DNA of 64,000 nt from the NCBI GenBank assembly GCA_951802425.1, contig OX637802.1:1922001-1986000 (forward strand), in the 5' to 3' direction. This stretch comes from Clavaria fumosa (Eukaryota > Basidiomycota > Agaricomycetes > Agaricales > Clavariaceae). Below, piece by piece: positions 1 through 12,011 of this stretch. The position numbers and the translations under genes were made by a program. The notes beneath the pieces were generated by a model. That model was not told the DNA's origin and ran no database searches. It saw only the letters and a program-made list of their open reading frames with translations. Each line of letters opens with the position of its first letter. Within the stretch, counting starts at the first letter, position 1.

Positions 1-1294
1 CATGTATTGGAAGTGTCAGGGAAAGTGAAACTTTTGCCAACATTTTTGGCCCACCACCAGCAAAAATCATCATGGTATCCCTTCTTGTCATCCTTATTGT
101 TGCATATGTCACCAGCAAGTTTGGTAGTCTTGACACCACCTCTGCTTGTCATATTCAATGCTCAATCCTGAGTAGGCAAGGCATTATCTAACTCTGGATC
201 ATAGTCCTCCAGCACAGCCTTATTATCTCTATTGGCAAGTAAAACTGGGCCTGGGATGCTATTTTCATCCCACCATGCCATCATGGCCATGTTTCCACCT
301 TGCACTGTGTTGAGATCCTTGTGACACCCACAACCTGCCCATATAAAAAGCTTGAGGATCCTCCTTTCATTTTCATCCGGTTCCTCTAATCTGTCCTTTC
401 CAAGCTTTATGACAAGTTGTTCCAACATTCCAGCCTCTTTTTCTGCTTGTTCATTTTCAGACAGTGCACTCCACTTTTTGGCCCCACCAACTGACTTAAT
501 CATGTCCCTCCAAGCCTCTAAGTAGTCAGGTTGTAGCTCCTGATTTGACCTCTCCATGATTGCATCTTCTCCCAGTGACTTGTAGACTGCTGATGTCTTT
601 TCCTTTTCCAGAAGCTGAGCATCTTTTTTCTCCTTGGCACAATGATCTGAGTGCATTCCAGCAACTCCTTGAGTACCTTCTCCTTTGTCCTCAACACAGC
701 ACTCTCCTTGACAGCTCTGGCCCTGCACATTGTTTCTGCAACTTTCTTGTGACTAGCTTAGTGGCTTTAAGCTCCTCAGCCACCTTTGCAATCTTCTGTT
801 GTGACTCCAATGTGTCTTTAACAGACCTCTCTAAGGCTGCCCTCAATTCACCTTTGAGGTTGGAGTTCTATTCTTCCAGCTTCAGTAATGTATCAATGGC
901 TTTTGATGCATTACTGGTAACTCTCTTCAACTCTTCGCATCTCCACAAATCTGCTGCCATCAGTCTTTTTATTTTCTCCTCCAACTCAGCCTTCCTCTGC
1001 TGGCCTCTCTGCCTAGCACATCTCTCAACCCTAATCTTCCTGTACAGCTCCTTTGAGTGTGCTCTTTCAGCGTCAAGTGCTGAAAGTATGCTTTCTGTTC
1101 ATCCAGGGCAGAGGAGATCTTTGCAGCATGCTCTTTCTCCAGCTGCAGGGCTTGTGAAAGCTCCTTTGAAATCTCTATCTCTTCAGACAGCCTAGCCCTT
1201 GTCTGAGCAAGCTCCTCTTCAAATCTTGCCAATCTGTCCTCTGAGCCCTTGCTTCAGCAAGCTGCTCTCTTTTGGATGCCTTTCCTTTAGCCAT
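1..1294 (-). pseudogene. decayed multi-copy fungal gene, coiled coil plus GCGCHKDLN domain, cut by the window edge
   Basis: Read on the minus strand from an ATG at 1294-1292 (MAKGKASKREQLAEARAQR). The first part is a charged coiled coil, but its frame shifts near 1240 and again between 969 and 730. From 728 to 162 one frame stays open and contains LFIWAGCGCHKDLNTVQGG followed by a short acidic stretch. A TGA at 164-162 interrupts it; the same frame then continues to the edge with GGVKTTKLAGDICNNKDDKK and a PDTSNT motif. I recall this arrangement (coils, then a Cys/His motif, then a KDDKKG...FPDTSNT stretch) from a repetitive Agaricomycete family of unknown function, possibly transposon-linked; that link is inference. 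At least two frameshifts and one stop make this copy non-functional. Its C-terminus lies outside the window. Confidence 0.6.
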
Positions 1295-1589
1295 CTATAA
1301 TTTGACAGAAAAAAATGGCAGCATAAATGTCAACCCTAAGGTCCAGGGCATCTCACCTGTGTGTGCTACTGTACAGTTTGTCTGCACTATCCAAATAGAG
1401 GGAATTCTGCTGAAACTGGAGTCAAATGATGATGCATAAGAGCTAAGATCATCATACCAGGTCAATAGAGTGTACAGAGCAAGCAGTGGGGATGTTCAAA
1501 GGTATTGGGGCAAGTGTGACCATGAGGTTGGGCCTTTGCCCCATTGTTTGTATCTGTTTGGCATAGGCTACAGTGATGCTGATCTCACA

Positions 1590-1855
1590 ATCGATTTTCC
1601 AGGCTCCTGGCTCATTATAAAGCTTAGCTTTGCAGAGACAAAATGAACAATAAATAAATTGGAAATTTTCTATCAGAACAGATTTTTTTAACTTCCTCTT
1701 TATTCTAAGATATAATATAAACATAATTATATCTTAGGATCAAAAGAGAATTAAATAAAAGTGTTCTGATAGCAATTTTTTAATTTATTTATCAATCATT
1801 TTTGCTCAATAAAGCTAAGCCTAAAAATGATCCCGGGATTCTGAAAATTCATCCC
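1590..1855. repeat. old imperfect inverted repeat, MITE-like
   Basis: Two arms face each other around a centre at about 1723. The inner arms contain AAATAAATTGGAAATTTTC with TATCAGAACA on the left (1653-1680), answered by TGTTCTGATAGCAATTTTTT and AATTTATTT on the right (1762-1790). Outside these, AAGCTTAGCTT (about 1619) pairs with AAAGCTAAGCC (about 1811). Weaker matching continues outwards, perhaps to about 1455 and 1960. No clear target duplication was found, so an ancient fold-back or MITE is likely but not proven. The rest of 1295-2142 shows no gene. Confidence 0.55.
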
Positions 1856-2142
1856 AAGTTTTACAGTTATTTTGGCAGGGCAAAATTGCTTTTTTGCATA
1901 TACTGCAGTTTCTGCACAATTTTACAAAAATTTGTCCTGCCTAGTACATAGACCATATGAACTCTGATCATTTCTCTCCCTTTGTCATTGTGCCATACTT
2001 CCTTGCAGAGGCAATATTTAACTTTCATTGCATTGGGTCACCCATTTCGTGGCAGTGCAGTCGCGGCATCACACGTGACACATGTCGCAAACTACCGGGA
2101 TTGCCCATCCCCATTGATCGGGTTTCTCTATCAAAAAATATA

Positions 2143-2629
2143 ATGCGCCAGTCGATAGCATCGCACCGCGCTTCTCAACCAGCGCCCTCCCTACTGACAA
2201 GTGGAGCGGCCGTCGGTAGACTCCACGAAAAGATGAAAGAATTCGAAGCTGTGTCTGCCTTGGAACGGTCTAGCGGGCTCTTTCTACGAAGAATTGAAAG
2301 CTTGGGCGAGGATTGTGATGTGATGGCAGAGTCTGGACAAGGTAACGTCTACCGTTCCTGCCTCAAGTCGCTATTGAACTCAGGCTCTACTAGTCCTTGG
2401 GCAAATTCTGTCTCAATGGTCAAGTATGTTCCGCATTCTGAACTTGTTCTGTGTGTACAATTTCTCCACACAGTCTCTCCAACTTTACTGATTCCTTGTA
2501 GTGGCGGGTCGAATTGAAAACGCTGAGAAAGGCGATGTAGAGACCTTTGACCAACAGTCAGAGTCAGATGGTCAGCGTCTTGTGCGCATAGCCATCGATG
2601 ATCTACAAGGGTTATCTGCGTCGGAGTAG
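2143..2629 (+). CDS. DAD2: DASH complex subunit Dad2
   Basis: Predicted 127-residue protein from three exons: 2143-2341, 2394-2450 and 2502-2629, with 52- and 51-nt GT-AG introns. The spliced product contains a short coiled coil (VGRLHEKMKEFEAVSALERS), the VMAESGQ segment and, after the first junction, VLGQILSQWSSMFRILNLF. This is the Dad2 family pattern of a coiled coil, then a VL..W..MFR.... helix. The C-terminal tail is acidic and polar. Known role: the DASH/Dam1 complex links kinetochores to microtubule plus ends. The start was chosen because MRQSIASHRASQP sits directly before the conserved part; the frame is open further upstream but without family similarity. Splice phases are consistent (1, then 1). 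No paralogue or partner lies nearby. Confidence 0.85.
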
Positions 2630-3230
2630 TGTGTTTCGTCGTCTACTGTAGCTGAGTTGCCTTTCTTGTGCACCCGTGTACTTTGTACCGCAACGACTCA
2701 TTTAAAATGAGAACACCGCTGATGTTTTCGCCGAACCAGAGTTCCCTTGGACAGACCAGTTTGGTCTTTGCAATTTTGGCGCCGCAGGCCCATGGTAGGG
2801 ATTCTGGGTTTACACGCCAAGCCCGTAGTCTTCTGGCTGTAACCGCGAACACTGCCGCGAACGGAGAGTAAGCCCTCGACCTAACCAGCATAAAGCGTTT
2901 CGTATGTTGCTCTCCTTTCTCTAAATATTTGACATGTCTTGCTGTAGCTCTCGCGGGTGACCTTGAATACACCTTTCGATATTACTGGAACCGCCAACAT
3001 AAACCACGTTTGCGACCATCGCGCTGTTTGTGAGATACGTCCAATCACAGCGGTAACGACATCGAGACAAGGCCACCAGATCAAGGTCGCAGGGTATGTG
3101 CATTTGTATGGTGTGGGCGAGGTGTGAACTTTTTAAATTAGCCCATCACGTGAGACAAAGTACCCCTCTTTCTAGGATTACGGCATCACGGCTATATAAT
3201 GACGATGATGCAAAGTCAGACAATAAAGCG
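2630..3230. other. gap between DAD2 and chitinase; possible exosome Csl4-like remnant on the minus strand
   Basis: About 600 bases without a convincing gene. On the minus strand between roughly 3084 and 2780 there are fragments in shifting frames (VVTAVIGRISQ, MVANVVYVGGSS, LLSVRGSVRGYSQKTTGLGV). They faintly resemble the S1 domain of the exosome subunit Csl4. No start, no complete domain and no consistent splice set could be built. Treat it as intergenic DNA with a speculative remnant. The chitinase promoter must lie in its right part; an A/T-rich GGCTATATAA is seen at 3189-3198, about 30 bp before the chitinase ATG. Confidence 0.3.
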
Positions 3231-4944
3231 ATGCCATCAAACAAGAGTCCTCCCCTCGAAGAGGGCGGCGCTGCTCCATTGTCACGCAAGGCATCCCGCA
3301 AACCCTTCTGGCGTGCAACACTCGTCGTTTTCATCGCAATCTGTTTTGCTTTTCTTACGGGGCATCTGTTTGGCCTGCGTCTTAGCGCTTATCAAAATTG
3401 GATTACATCCGTCGCCGATAAGGAAGATTCTCGGATGCAGACCCCGATAGACGGCGCAAACGCGGGCGACGGCAAGTACAGCGTCGGATAGTAAGAGTCC
3501 TTGATATCGTCTCCTTATAGTTTGCCTCATTTGTTTCCATCACGATCAGCTTCCCGAACTGGTAAGATTATCAATGTTTCACCGTTACTGAGCCCTATTG
3601 ACACGACACATGCAACCGAAGGGGCATCTACGGCCGCAAATACTTTCCTCCTGCCATTCCAGTCAACGATCTCACGTGAGTGCCTCGCCTTACCTCTCCC
3701 TATCTGTTACTTGGGCTTATCTTCATCTCGTGAAGGCATCTCCTGTACGCCTTTGCAGATTTAGATCCCAGTAGCGGCGAGGTCCGCCTTTCCGATCTTT
3801 GGGCAGACCAAGATATCCACTATCCAGGTGATTCCTGGAACGACCCCGGTGAAAATTTGTACGGCAACTTCAAGGCAATCTATAAGCTCAAGAAAGCCAA
3901 TCGGCAACTCAAGGTCCTACTGTCTATCGGTGGGTGGACATACTCGCCCAAGTTTCACCCCGTCGTTGTCGATCCTGCGCTTCGGGCGAAGTTCGTGCAA
4001 TCAAGCGTAGGATTGTTGGAAGATTATGGATTGGATGGCCTAGACGTGGACTACGAATTCCCAGGAAACGACGAACAGGCCTCAGGGTTTGTGGCCTTGT
4101 TGAGGGAGCTCAGAGAAGCATTGGATTTCCACGCACAGCAGAAGGGTGCCCAATACAAATTTCTCTTGACTGTGAGGAACACACTATCCGGCCTCTTTCC
4201 TCTGCTCATTCGAAACAGATAGCTGCACCGTGTGGTAGGGACAACTATCAGAAATTACACGTTGGGGATATGGATCAATACCTTGATTTTTGGAATTTGA
4301 TGGCATATGATTTCTGTCAGTTCCAGCTCTCCCGTAACCAATACTCCAAGCTAACATAGAGGAGTTTAGCGGGTTCCTGGGACTCCGTTGCACAACATCA
4401 GGCAAATCTTTTCGGCGGAGCCAACAGCGGAAGTGCCGCTATCTCGTGGTACATGCAACAGGGACTCCCGCCCAACAAGATCGTACTTGGTATTCCCTTG
4501 TACGGCCGGTCCTTCATGAATACTGATGGACCGGGCACCCCTTTCCAAGGCGTCGGCCCCGGAAGCTGGGAACAAGGTGTCTACGACTATCGCGCGCTTC
4601 CACTTCCTGGTTCAGTTGTCTTCACCGACGATGTGGCGAGGGCTTCGTGGTCGTACGATCAAGGGCAACGGCACATGATCAGCTTTGACAATGAGCAAGT
4701 TGGGCAGTGGAAAGGGCAGTGGATTAGCGATCAAGGCCTTGCTGGTGCGATGTTTTGGGAATTGACTGGGGATAAGGAAACCACTGGGAGGGAGGGGATC
4801 GATCCAGGCGAAGGAAGGGCGGAGGCGCCTGGCAGAAGCCTGATTCGCGTTGTCAAGGAGGCAATGGGCAGCCTTGACCAAACGCCGAATTGGCTGGCAT
4901 ACGAGGGTAGTCGGTTTATGAACTTGAGGAATGGTATGATATAG
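3231..4944 (+). CDS. GH18 chitinase with N-terminal membrane anchor
   Basis: Six exons: 3231-3490, 3550-3561, 3622-3675, 3736-4171, 4219-4315 and 4370-4944, giving 477 residues. Residues about 27-49 ([20 protein letters not shown] region) are a hydrophobic segment without an obvious cleavage site, so a type II membrane anchor is likelier than secretion. The GH18 barrel follows: [36 protein letters not shown] and the catalytic DxxDxDxE as DGLDVDYE, with the proton donor at E216. [21 protein letters not shown] and [12 protein letters not shown] complete it. Family role: endo-hydrolysis of chitin, probably cell-wall remodelling or fungal or insect chitin use. The second exon is only 12 nt; it is needed to restore GYFPNW. 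The intron at 4316 uses a weak GTCAGT donor. No carbohydrate-binding module is visible. Confidence 0.88.
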
Positions 4945-5366
4945 TGGTCACTATAAATTTTTCGGACATTTCTTGTTTATGACTCGAATGTGTTGGATAT
5001 TCGTTCGATCTGTTCTTGTTTATGCTTACATTGTCATGTTCTGTTGTACTCTGGCTTGCTGGAGCTTTGCCTGTTCAACGAGCTACGGGTATGTGCTGTT
5101 CATACGCTTTCCATATTTAGATGTGATCGGATTCCCGCTTTCGGCAACCGTCGGCATAAAACTTTCACCATTTGCACATTTTTCGATGCATGCTGCTTGC
5201 TCTTCTTTCTCTCTTCCTCCTCAACGACGAGCAAGACCCGACTTTATTACATCCTAAACGCCCAGCATATTACTCTGATTACCACGTCTTTGTCTCGCCT
5301 TCTTAGACTTCACGGGACTGCTCTCCTTCGGCAACGATATAGCAACGTTACCATCCCATTCTACCT
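4945..5366. other. intergenic, chitinase 3' side and ABC-F promoter
   Basis: No coding potential recognised. It should hold the chitinase terminator and the promoter of the ABC-F gene downstream on the same strand. No clear TATA box was identified. Confidence 0.5.
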
Positions 5367-8300
5367 ATGTCACCTGTTGCGATGCCTGCCGCAGACAGTT
5401 CGCAATTTGCCTTGCTGATAGATGCCTTGAGAACTGCACCAACTGCACCAGGCTCGTATCGATAAGCTGACTTCTTTCGAGTTCATCTAAACTGGTCAAT
5501 CAGACGCTAGAACGGCCGCTGACAAACTAGCACGGGAGGTGTCAAAACATGGGCTCCCTTCTCTCGAGTGCGTATTTTGATGAATGTTTTTCAACGAATG
5601 GCGAATTAGACCGAAATCAACAGTGACTATGGTATCCTCTCTACGTTGCGCATCTTCGCAACAAATAAGAAGTCGGGCTATGAACGCGAATCTGCTGCGA
5701 TCGCATTTCATTCATTTGCTAACACTCTTGGAATCCCAATCTCTCCGATATTTTTGTCTTGTCTGCCAATGCTCATGGATCTGTACATGGATAAAGGAGA
5801 GGTCGTCCGCATAGCGGCAAACAATGCCGTTAAAGCTATCTTGGCGTTGTATCCCCCAGAAGCCACACGCATCGTCTTTCGAACCCTTGAAGATATCCTT
5901 TCCAAGGGCAAGTGGCGCACGAAAGTTGGTGCATTAGAGGCTATGAAAGGGTTCGTCTCCAGAGGCAGAGACGCTGTCGCTTCAGAGTTAGGCAATGTCC
6001 TACCGAAAGTGGAGGCGGCCATGCACGATACGAAACAGGAGGTAGCCATCAGTTCATCATGCTTTGTATGTCACGTCTTCATGTGCCCTGCCAGGTCTCG
6101 AACGCGGCTATCAAGTGTGCGACCTCGCTTTGCACGACACTAGCAAACCCAGATCTCGCTCCTCACATACCTGCGCTCGTCAAATGCATGTCACACCCAG
6201 AATCGGTACCCTCATGCATCAAATCCCTTTCCTCGACGACTTTCGTAGCAGAAGTGACCGCGCCGGCCCTTGCCGTGCTGGTACCACTTCTGATAAGGGC
6301 CTTGAACGATCGGAGCATGGAGATCCAGCGCCGGACGGTGGTTGTCATTGACAATTTGGTCAAGCTCGTGCGAAATCCCAGTGTTGCTGCGCTGCACCTG
6401 AGCCCACTCGTAGAGAGAGTGCAGAAAATTGCCCAAGATGCGGCATTCCCCGAGGTAGTTATTCATACCTTTCACACGTCTTGCATTGGCTAAGTCACTA
6501 AACGGCACAGGTCCGCGAATTTGGCGATACTGCGCTTCAGACCCTCTTGAAAGCAGGTGCTTCAGCGTCTGGTCCGCCTCAAGATCCGCGAGACCTCAAA
6601 GCGGAGGTAGCGCAAGCCCTAGCCGTCCTTTCAAATTCGCTCCCGCAGGAACTCTTGCTTCATCCTAACGGTCCCAATGGCCCACATACGCCTGCTCACC
6701 CCCTGTTAGCCGCGTCTTTGAGCTTCCAGGCTGAGTTAGTCGCTGATCTCGTTCATGCGAGGAAGCTTGAGGACCACCAGGCGTGGGAAAGGTGTGTTGG
6801 CGTATATGCTGCTTCGTGGCTCGGAAAGGATGGCGCTTCTGGCTTCGCGCAAGCCGCTCGTCTGCACTTTTTCGCTGCGGGCAAGGTAAATTTCCCCTGG
6901 CTGAATCTGATATGTATTCTCATACTCATGCACTCCGTTTTAGGCAAAGTATTCGTCAGATGCAAATGGATCGAGCGATGAGGGCGAAATACTTTGCGAC
7001 ACTCTCTTCTCCCTTGCATATGGCGCCCTTCTCCTGCTTTCGCATACTACGCTTCGACTCGTGCGTGGGCGCCGATATGGAATACTCGGCGCAAATGGTT
7101 CTGGGAAATCAACGCTTATGCGACAGCTGCGGGATAGTAAAGTTGAGAATTTCCCACCGCAAGACCAAGTACGCTGCGTTATGGTAGAGCATTCACTCCA
7201 AGGAGAGGATCGCTCGTTGTCTGTGTTGGACTTTATCGCTGCTGGTATGGACTGGCTTCGGTTTTCTAATACACCCGAGCTGTACTGACCAAAATATGGT
7301 GTATATATCAGACAACGCCCTTGTCGGCGCTTCACGAATGACGATCAAGAAGAAACTCCGTGAAGTAGGGTTTGACGACGCCAAGCAGAACGACACAGTG
7401 GGCGGGCTGTCTGGTGGGTGGAAAATGAAGCTCGAACTTGCACGAGCTATGCTGTATAATGCCGATCTGCTCCTGCTCGATGAGGTGATTATCTGATCCT
7501 CAATCTGCATGGTTTTGTGTTGACTGGTCATTTAGCCCACCAATCATGCAAGTGTGCTTCATAGTTCCTGCTGTGCCACCTCAATTAAACTTCGCGGAAT
7601 ATGCAGCTTGACCGTCCTTCCGTCCAATGGTTGGAAGAATACTTGATCGCGCACAAGAATGTGACGTGCCTAATCGTGAGCCACGATTCTGCGTGTGTGC
7701 ATTTCGTGCAGGTCATAGACTCTCGCTGATGTCTTTCTACAGTTTCCTTGACCATGTCACGACCGACATCATTCACTATGAGGACAAGAAGGTGAGCAAA
7801 ACCTGTGTACCGACCCCGACCTGCTCCTATACGCCAACAGCTTGTATATTATCCAGGCAATCTCTCCGCTTTCGTAGCCAAACACCCGGAAGCCCAATCA
7901 TACTACACTTTGGCCGCTACCTCGGGTAGATTCTCATTCCCTCCACCAGGGTCCCTGATGGGCGTGCGCAGCAACACACGTGCTATCCTGAAGATGTCCA
8001 ATTGTACCTATACTTACCCCGGCAGGACGGAGCCAAGTTTATCCAATGTCAGTTGTGCGCTCTCCTTGTCGAGGCATGTATATTTGGTTATTCGATGAAG
8101 TATCATGTTTAGACGTAACTTCATAGCCGGATTGGCATCGTAGGACCCAACGGTGCAGGCAAGTCGACGCTCGTGAAATTGCTCACTGTGAGTACTTTCT
8201 AGAATTTACGATGATCCACTCCCTATGCCCACCGTTCATCCAGGGCGAGGTATCACCGCAAGAGGGAACTGTGTACAAACATCCGTCTCTGCGAGTCGGC

Positions 8301-9654
8301 TACGTCTCACAGCACGCTACTCACCATATCGGTACAGCACATCCCCGTTTTCACTTGGATTCAAATTAACCCTTTTCATAGAACGGCATCTAGAGAAAAC
8401 GCCCATAGCATACATCCAATGGAGATTTCAGGATGGACACGACCGTAATTTATGCCCCATTCGATGTTATGAGACGTATGCTTACGGTAGACTAGGGGAG
8501 CTATTGGAGAAAGCCACCCGAACTCTCACGCCTGAAGAGCAAGCCTTGTTGGAGAAGGACTGGGTAGGCAGAGATGGCACGAAACGGAAAATAGAGGTGC
8601 ACTACTCGCTGTTGTGGATGTGTTCCTCTTCTCAAAGCAGCCATTGATTCAGATCATCATGGGCCGTCAAAAGTTGAAAAAATCTCTCCAATACGAAATC
8701 AAATGGCGTGGATTGGATCACAAATTTAACACTTGGGTGCCAAGAGAGGAGCTGCTGACGAAGGGGTATCAAAAACTTGTGCAGCGGTTTGACGATCTGG
8801 AGTCGTCTCGGGAAGGCGCTGGTTCTCGCGAAACATCGGGCAATCTCGTGCGCAAGCATCTAGAAGACATTGGGCTTGATGGAGACATCGCTCAATACAA
8901 CGAGATATCCGGTTTATCGGGCGGTACGTAGTTCCGCTGAATATCGCCAAAGACAGTCCATGCTTACTCATTCGCCATTAAAAGGTCAGAAAATAAAGTT
9001 GGTTATTGCTGCCTGTCTGTGGAATAATCCTCAGGTGTGGATAGCAATTTCGCAAGACATCATTAGCTGATATCCTTGCACTAGATTTGTGTACTTGACG
9101 AGCCCAGTAACTTCTTGGACCGTGAGGCTCTGGGTAGTCTAGCGGTTGCTATCAGAGAGTGGGCAGGCGCCGTTGTGAGCGATTATAAAGCTACTTGTTT
9201 TGCGAATGATAATGATTCCGCCTAAGGTCATCATATCTCATAATCACGAGTTTGTCTCCGCGTTATGTGAGTGCCTTCTGACTTTTATTCTCTCTGGACA
9301 GTTCGCTGAGGTTTTATAGGCCCTGAGATCTGGAACCTCGAGAACGGGCGTATGACGCAACAAGGCAAGGTAGCTATTGTAGAGGACCATTTCGCGGATG
9401 CCAGGACGCCAAAGGGAAGTGGAATCAATACGCCTGTAAGATCTAGACTTCAAACCCCGGTCGCATCTGCGGCAGGCACGCCTATTGCAAGCGGGGCGGA
9501 AGATAATACAACCAACGCGTCTATATTGAGGAAGAAGAAAAAGCTGACCCGGAATCAACTGAAAGTACAAGAGGAGCGGAGACGACTCAGGAAATTGAAC
9601 TGGTTGACATTTGGAGGCCCGAAGCCTGAGGATACAGACAGCGGTGGTGAATGA
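5367..9654 (+). CDS. elf1: ABC-F ATPase of the eEF3 superfamily, Elf1/New1 type
   Basis: A long gene with about twenty short exons, roughly 1,050-1,100 residues. The N-terminal third is HEAT-like helices (5600-6700: GKWRTKVGALEAMKGFV, LIRALNDRSMEIQRRTVVVI). ABC1 has Walker A GANGSGKST (about 7091), signature GLSGGWKMKLELARAML and a split DE-PTNH-LD. ABC2 has Walker A GPNGAGKST, a chromodomain-like insert (QYEIKWRGLDHKFNTWV), GLSGG, then LDEPSNFLDRE. The C-terminus is basic and ends in LRKLNWLTFGGPK. The insert and tail match the Elf1/New1 branch better than eEF3 proper; known roles there are ribosome function and mRNA export. Two introns need GC donors: 7548-7606 and 8074-8126. A 12-nt exon (7536-7547) encodes PTNH. 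The start at 5367 is in frame with a second ATG at 5382. Confidence 0.88.
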
Positions 9655-9876
9655 GATGGAGAACATGCAAGCTTCAGTAGTACTCGATATAGAACGACTG
9701 TTACAAGTCCCGGTAATGCATTATTCCACGTGACGGAAGTACTTTGACGCGTTTCACGCCTCCACCCTCCTGCGCGGAGCAGCACGCGTCTAACGGCGGT
9801 CAACTTACACGCCTCCTCCTCGTTCCTCATGCATATAGTCTTCCAGTCTTGTCTCCAATGCTGTAGACACTTCCTA
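9655..9876. other. short intergenic, AA9 promoter
   Basis: About 220 bases between two genes on the same strand. An in-frame ATG at 9829 could extend the AA9 signal region, but the resulting leader would be unusually long and cysteine-rich. Confidence 0.4.
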
Positions 9877-11249
9877 ATGTTTTGGCTTGCCCTTCGCCCT
9901 ACGGTCGCCATCTACCTTCTCGCCAGTGCTGACCTGGTCTTGGGCCATGGGTATATTCGGAGCATGGTGAATGGCGGTAAGACCTACACTGGCTGGGATC
10001 CAGATAGCGATCCGTACGTCTGGGTGTCCTGATCATCGTCGCAGCATTGTTGATCCCGCGGTTTACAGCTACCAGAATCCTCCCCCGGCGAGAATTTTTA
10101 GACAAACTCCAGGGGACCAGGGCCCAAGTAAGCACACCATGCTTTCCTAGTCTATCTTTGACTCATCTCTGTCACCGGCAGTCGCACCCCAAGATATGGC
10201 TTTTGTAGCATGTTACAAGATGGGTAAGACCCCAGCTCAGCTAGTGGCGGACGTGGCTGCAGGATCCTCGATGACGTTCCAATGGACTCCCGTGAGAGAT
10301 ATGATTCACAAATGTGGCACTTTGACTTGTCTCAACGGTCAATCACTACCTTAGTGGCTAGCCGGTCCGTTTTCCCTTCGGGCGGCTGCGTGGCAGAAGT
10401 TCTGACAATGTCATCTCAGATCACAAGGGACCTACCTCTACGCGCATGGCATCTTGCAACGGAGACTGTCGGCAGTTCGACCCTACAAACGCGCAATATT
10501 TCACGTTGGACGCGGCGGGTATCGAGAATGGAATATGGGCGAGCGAGAGGTTGATACAAGGTTCGGGTCCTGTTGTTACGTCATCCAACAAACGAATGTT
10601 GAACGTCGCCCCAAAGCGGGCAGTGTGTCTACATCAACGATACCTGCTGATCTTGCTTCGGGACAATATGTGAGTCTTACGTTCTGATATCGCGTTCTCA
10701 GTTGAGGCGCCTGTCCATGCGGAGATTGTGCGGAGTGAAATGTAAGCCCTCATTGCTTGTTATCCCACCCAGCGTAGCGGCGGCTGATTCTCCCGTCAGC
10801 GTCGCTTTGCATTCGAATGGTCAACCTCAGATTTACCCGAACTGCGCGTGTGTACACATTCTCCCTTTCCACACACTGACGTCGCGATACGATTTGACGC
10901 GCGTCTTGACAGGCAAGTCAATGTACAAGGTTCGGGAACTTGGAGACCATCCCAGTCCGACCTCATCACGATGCCCGACTTGTATAAAGAAGTGAAATTC
11001 CCGTATAGCATTTATACGTCGGATGTACAGTTTACGTGGGCTGGCCCGCCGCCTGTCCATGGCACTCAAAGCGGATCAACATCTGTGATGACGTCGAGCC
11101 GACCTACACCTACTACCGGGACCAATGCCCCTACACGTCCTTCTAATACCACGTATCCAGCCATGGACACACCGTCAGACATGCCCAAAGGGTTCGGTAG
11201 GCAGAATGGTCGGTGTCGTGCAGTCCTGGGGGCACAGGGGTATGCCTGA
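9877..11249 (+). CDS. AA9 lytic polysaccharide monooxygenase
   Basis: The signal peptide (MFWLALRPTVAIYLLASADLVLG) ends directly before His at 9946-9948, which would be the N-terminal copper-binding His1. The mature protein starts HGYIRSMVNGGKTYTGW. Introns at 10014-10068 and 10128-10181 join SDP-YQNPPPARIF and GDQGP-IAPQDM. Later blocks fit AA9: VAAGSSMTFQW, SDHKGPTSTRMASCNGD (second copper His), GIWASERLIQ, VRSEIVALHSNGQPQIYPNCA (after an intron at about 10670-10718) and a final sheet VNVQGSGTWRPS. Family role: oxidative cleavage of cellulose or related glucans. The exon between FQW (about 10282) and SDHKGP (about 10415) is hard to place; an acceptor at the second TAG (about 10358) keeps the frame open but adds an atypical Arg-rich insert. 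The C-terminal tail is Ser/Thr/Pro-rich with no binding module; its end is uncertain. Confidence 0.8.
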
Positions 11250-12011
11250 CACGACTTTCCTTCTTCGGGGAGTGAAGGTGTTATTTAATAGTTGCCTATG
11301 CCTATCTTCCATCTTTGTAACACCAGTATTACCAGCCTGGCGCTCTGGCCAATAGAGTCAAATAGATGTGTGCTCGAGTGTCACGACGCTGTGACCTATC
11401 TCATCATGATATGCTATCGATTAATGCAGCTCTTATCTAGTTATGTCATGTAAAACGATGCTCTGTCGATGAACAGGCGTGTACCGCATGGACGTACTGT
11501 AGCGGGAAACAAAGAGCGAGTTGAGTCATGGGTGTGATGAACTTCTGCATCTCGATCTCCCTCAAATAGGCTCTGAGCGGAAGTATCCTTAAATCGAGCG
11601 ATCGCCTGCAAGTTTGATCCCCTCAACCTCAGTGCCAATACCGCCGCGCTGCTGCGGTAGCTCGAGTCAGAGCTTCTCAGCCGCGGGAAACTACCGTGAG
11701 CTGAGATTATTATCGGACCTATGGAGCGAACCAATACGATGGAGCCGTACTGTACAATAGTGGGAATAATGTATGAGTCGTGATGGTGATATCCGACGAG
11801 ATGATGATGGAACTCGTAAAGTATGGAAGGGACATTGTAGGGACATTAATCATGTGGGAAAAGATTATCAGAGTTCTGCTATTGCTGGCAAGAAGTTCAT
11901 TCGGGTGACCGGCACTCACTCCACGGTCTTAAATAAGCAAAGGCCGATCCTACTAAGCTGCGGGAGAGGTCTTCTCCAAACGGGCCCAGAACAACGAGGG
12001 CCCAGAGTCGT
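11250..12011. other. convergent intergenic between AA9 and homeodomain gene
   Basis: About 760 bases lying 3' of both neighbours. Short frames on both strands look non-coding. No repeat or RNA gene was recognised. Confidence 0.5.
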
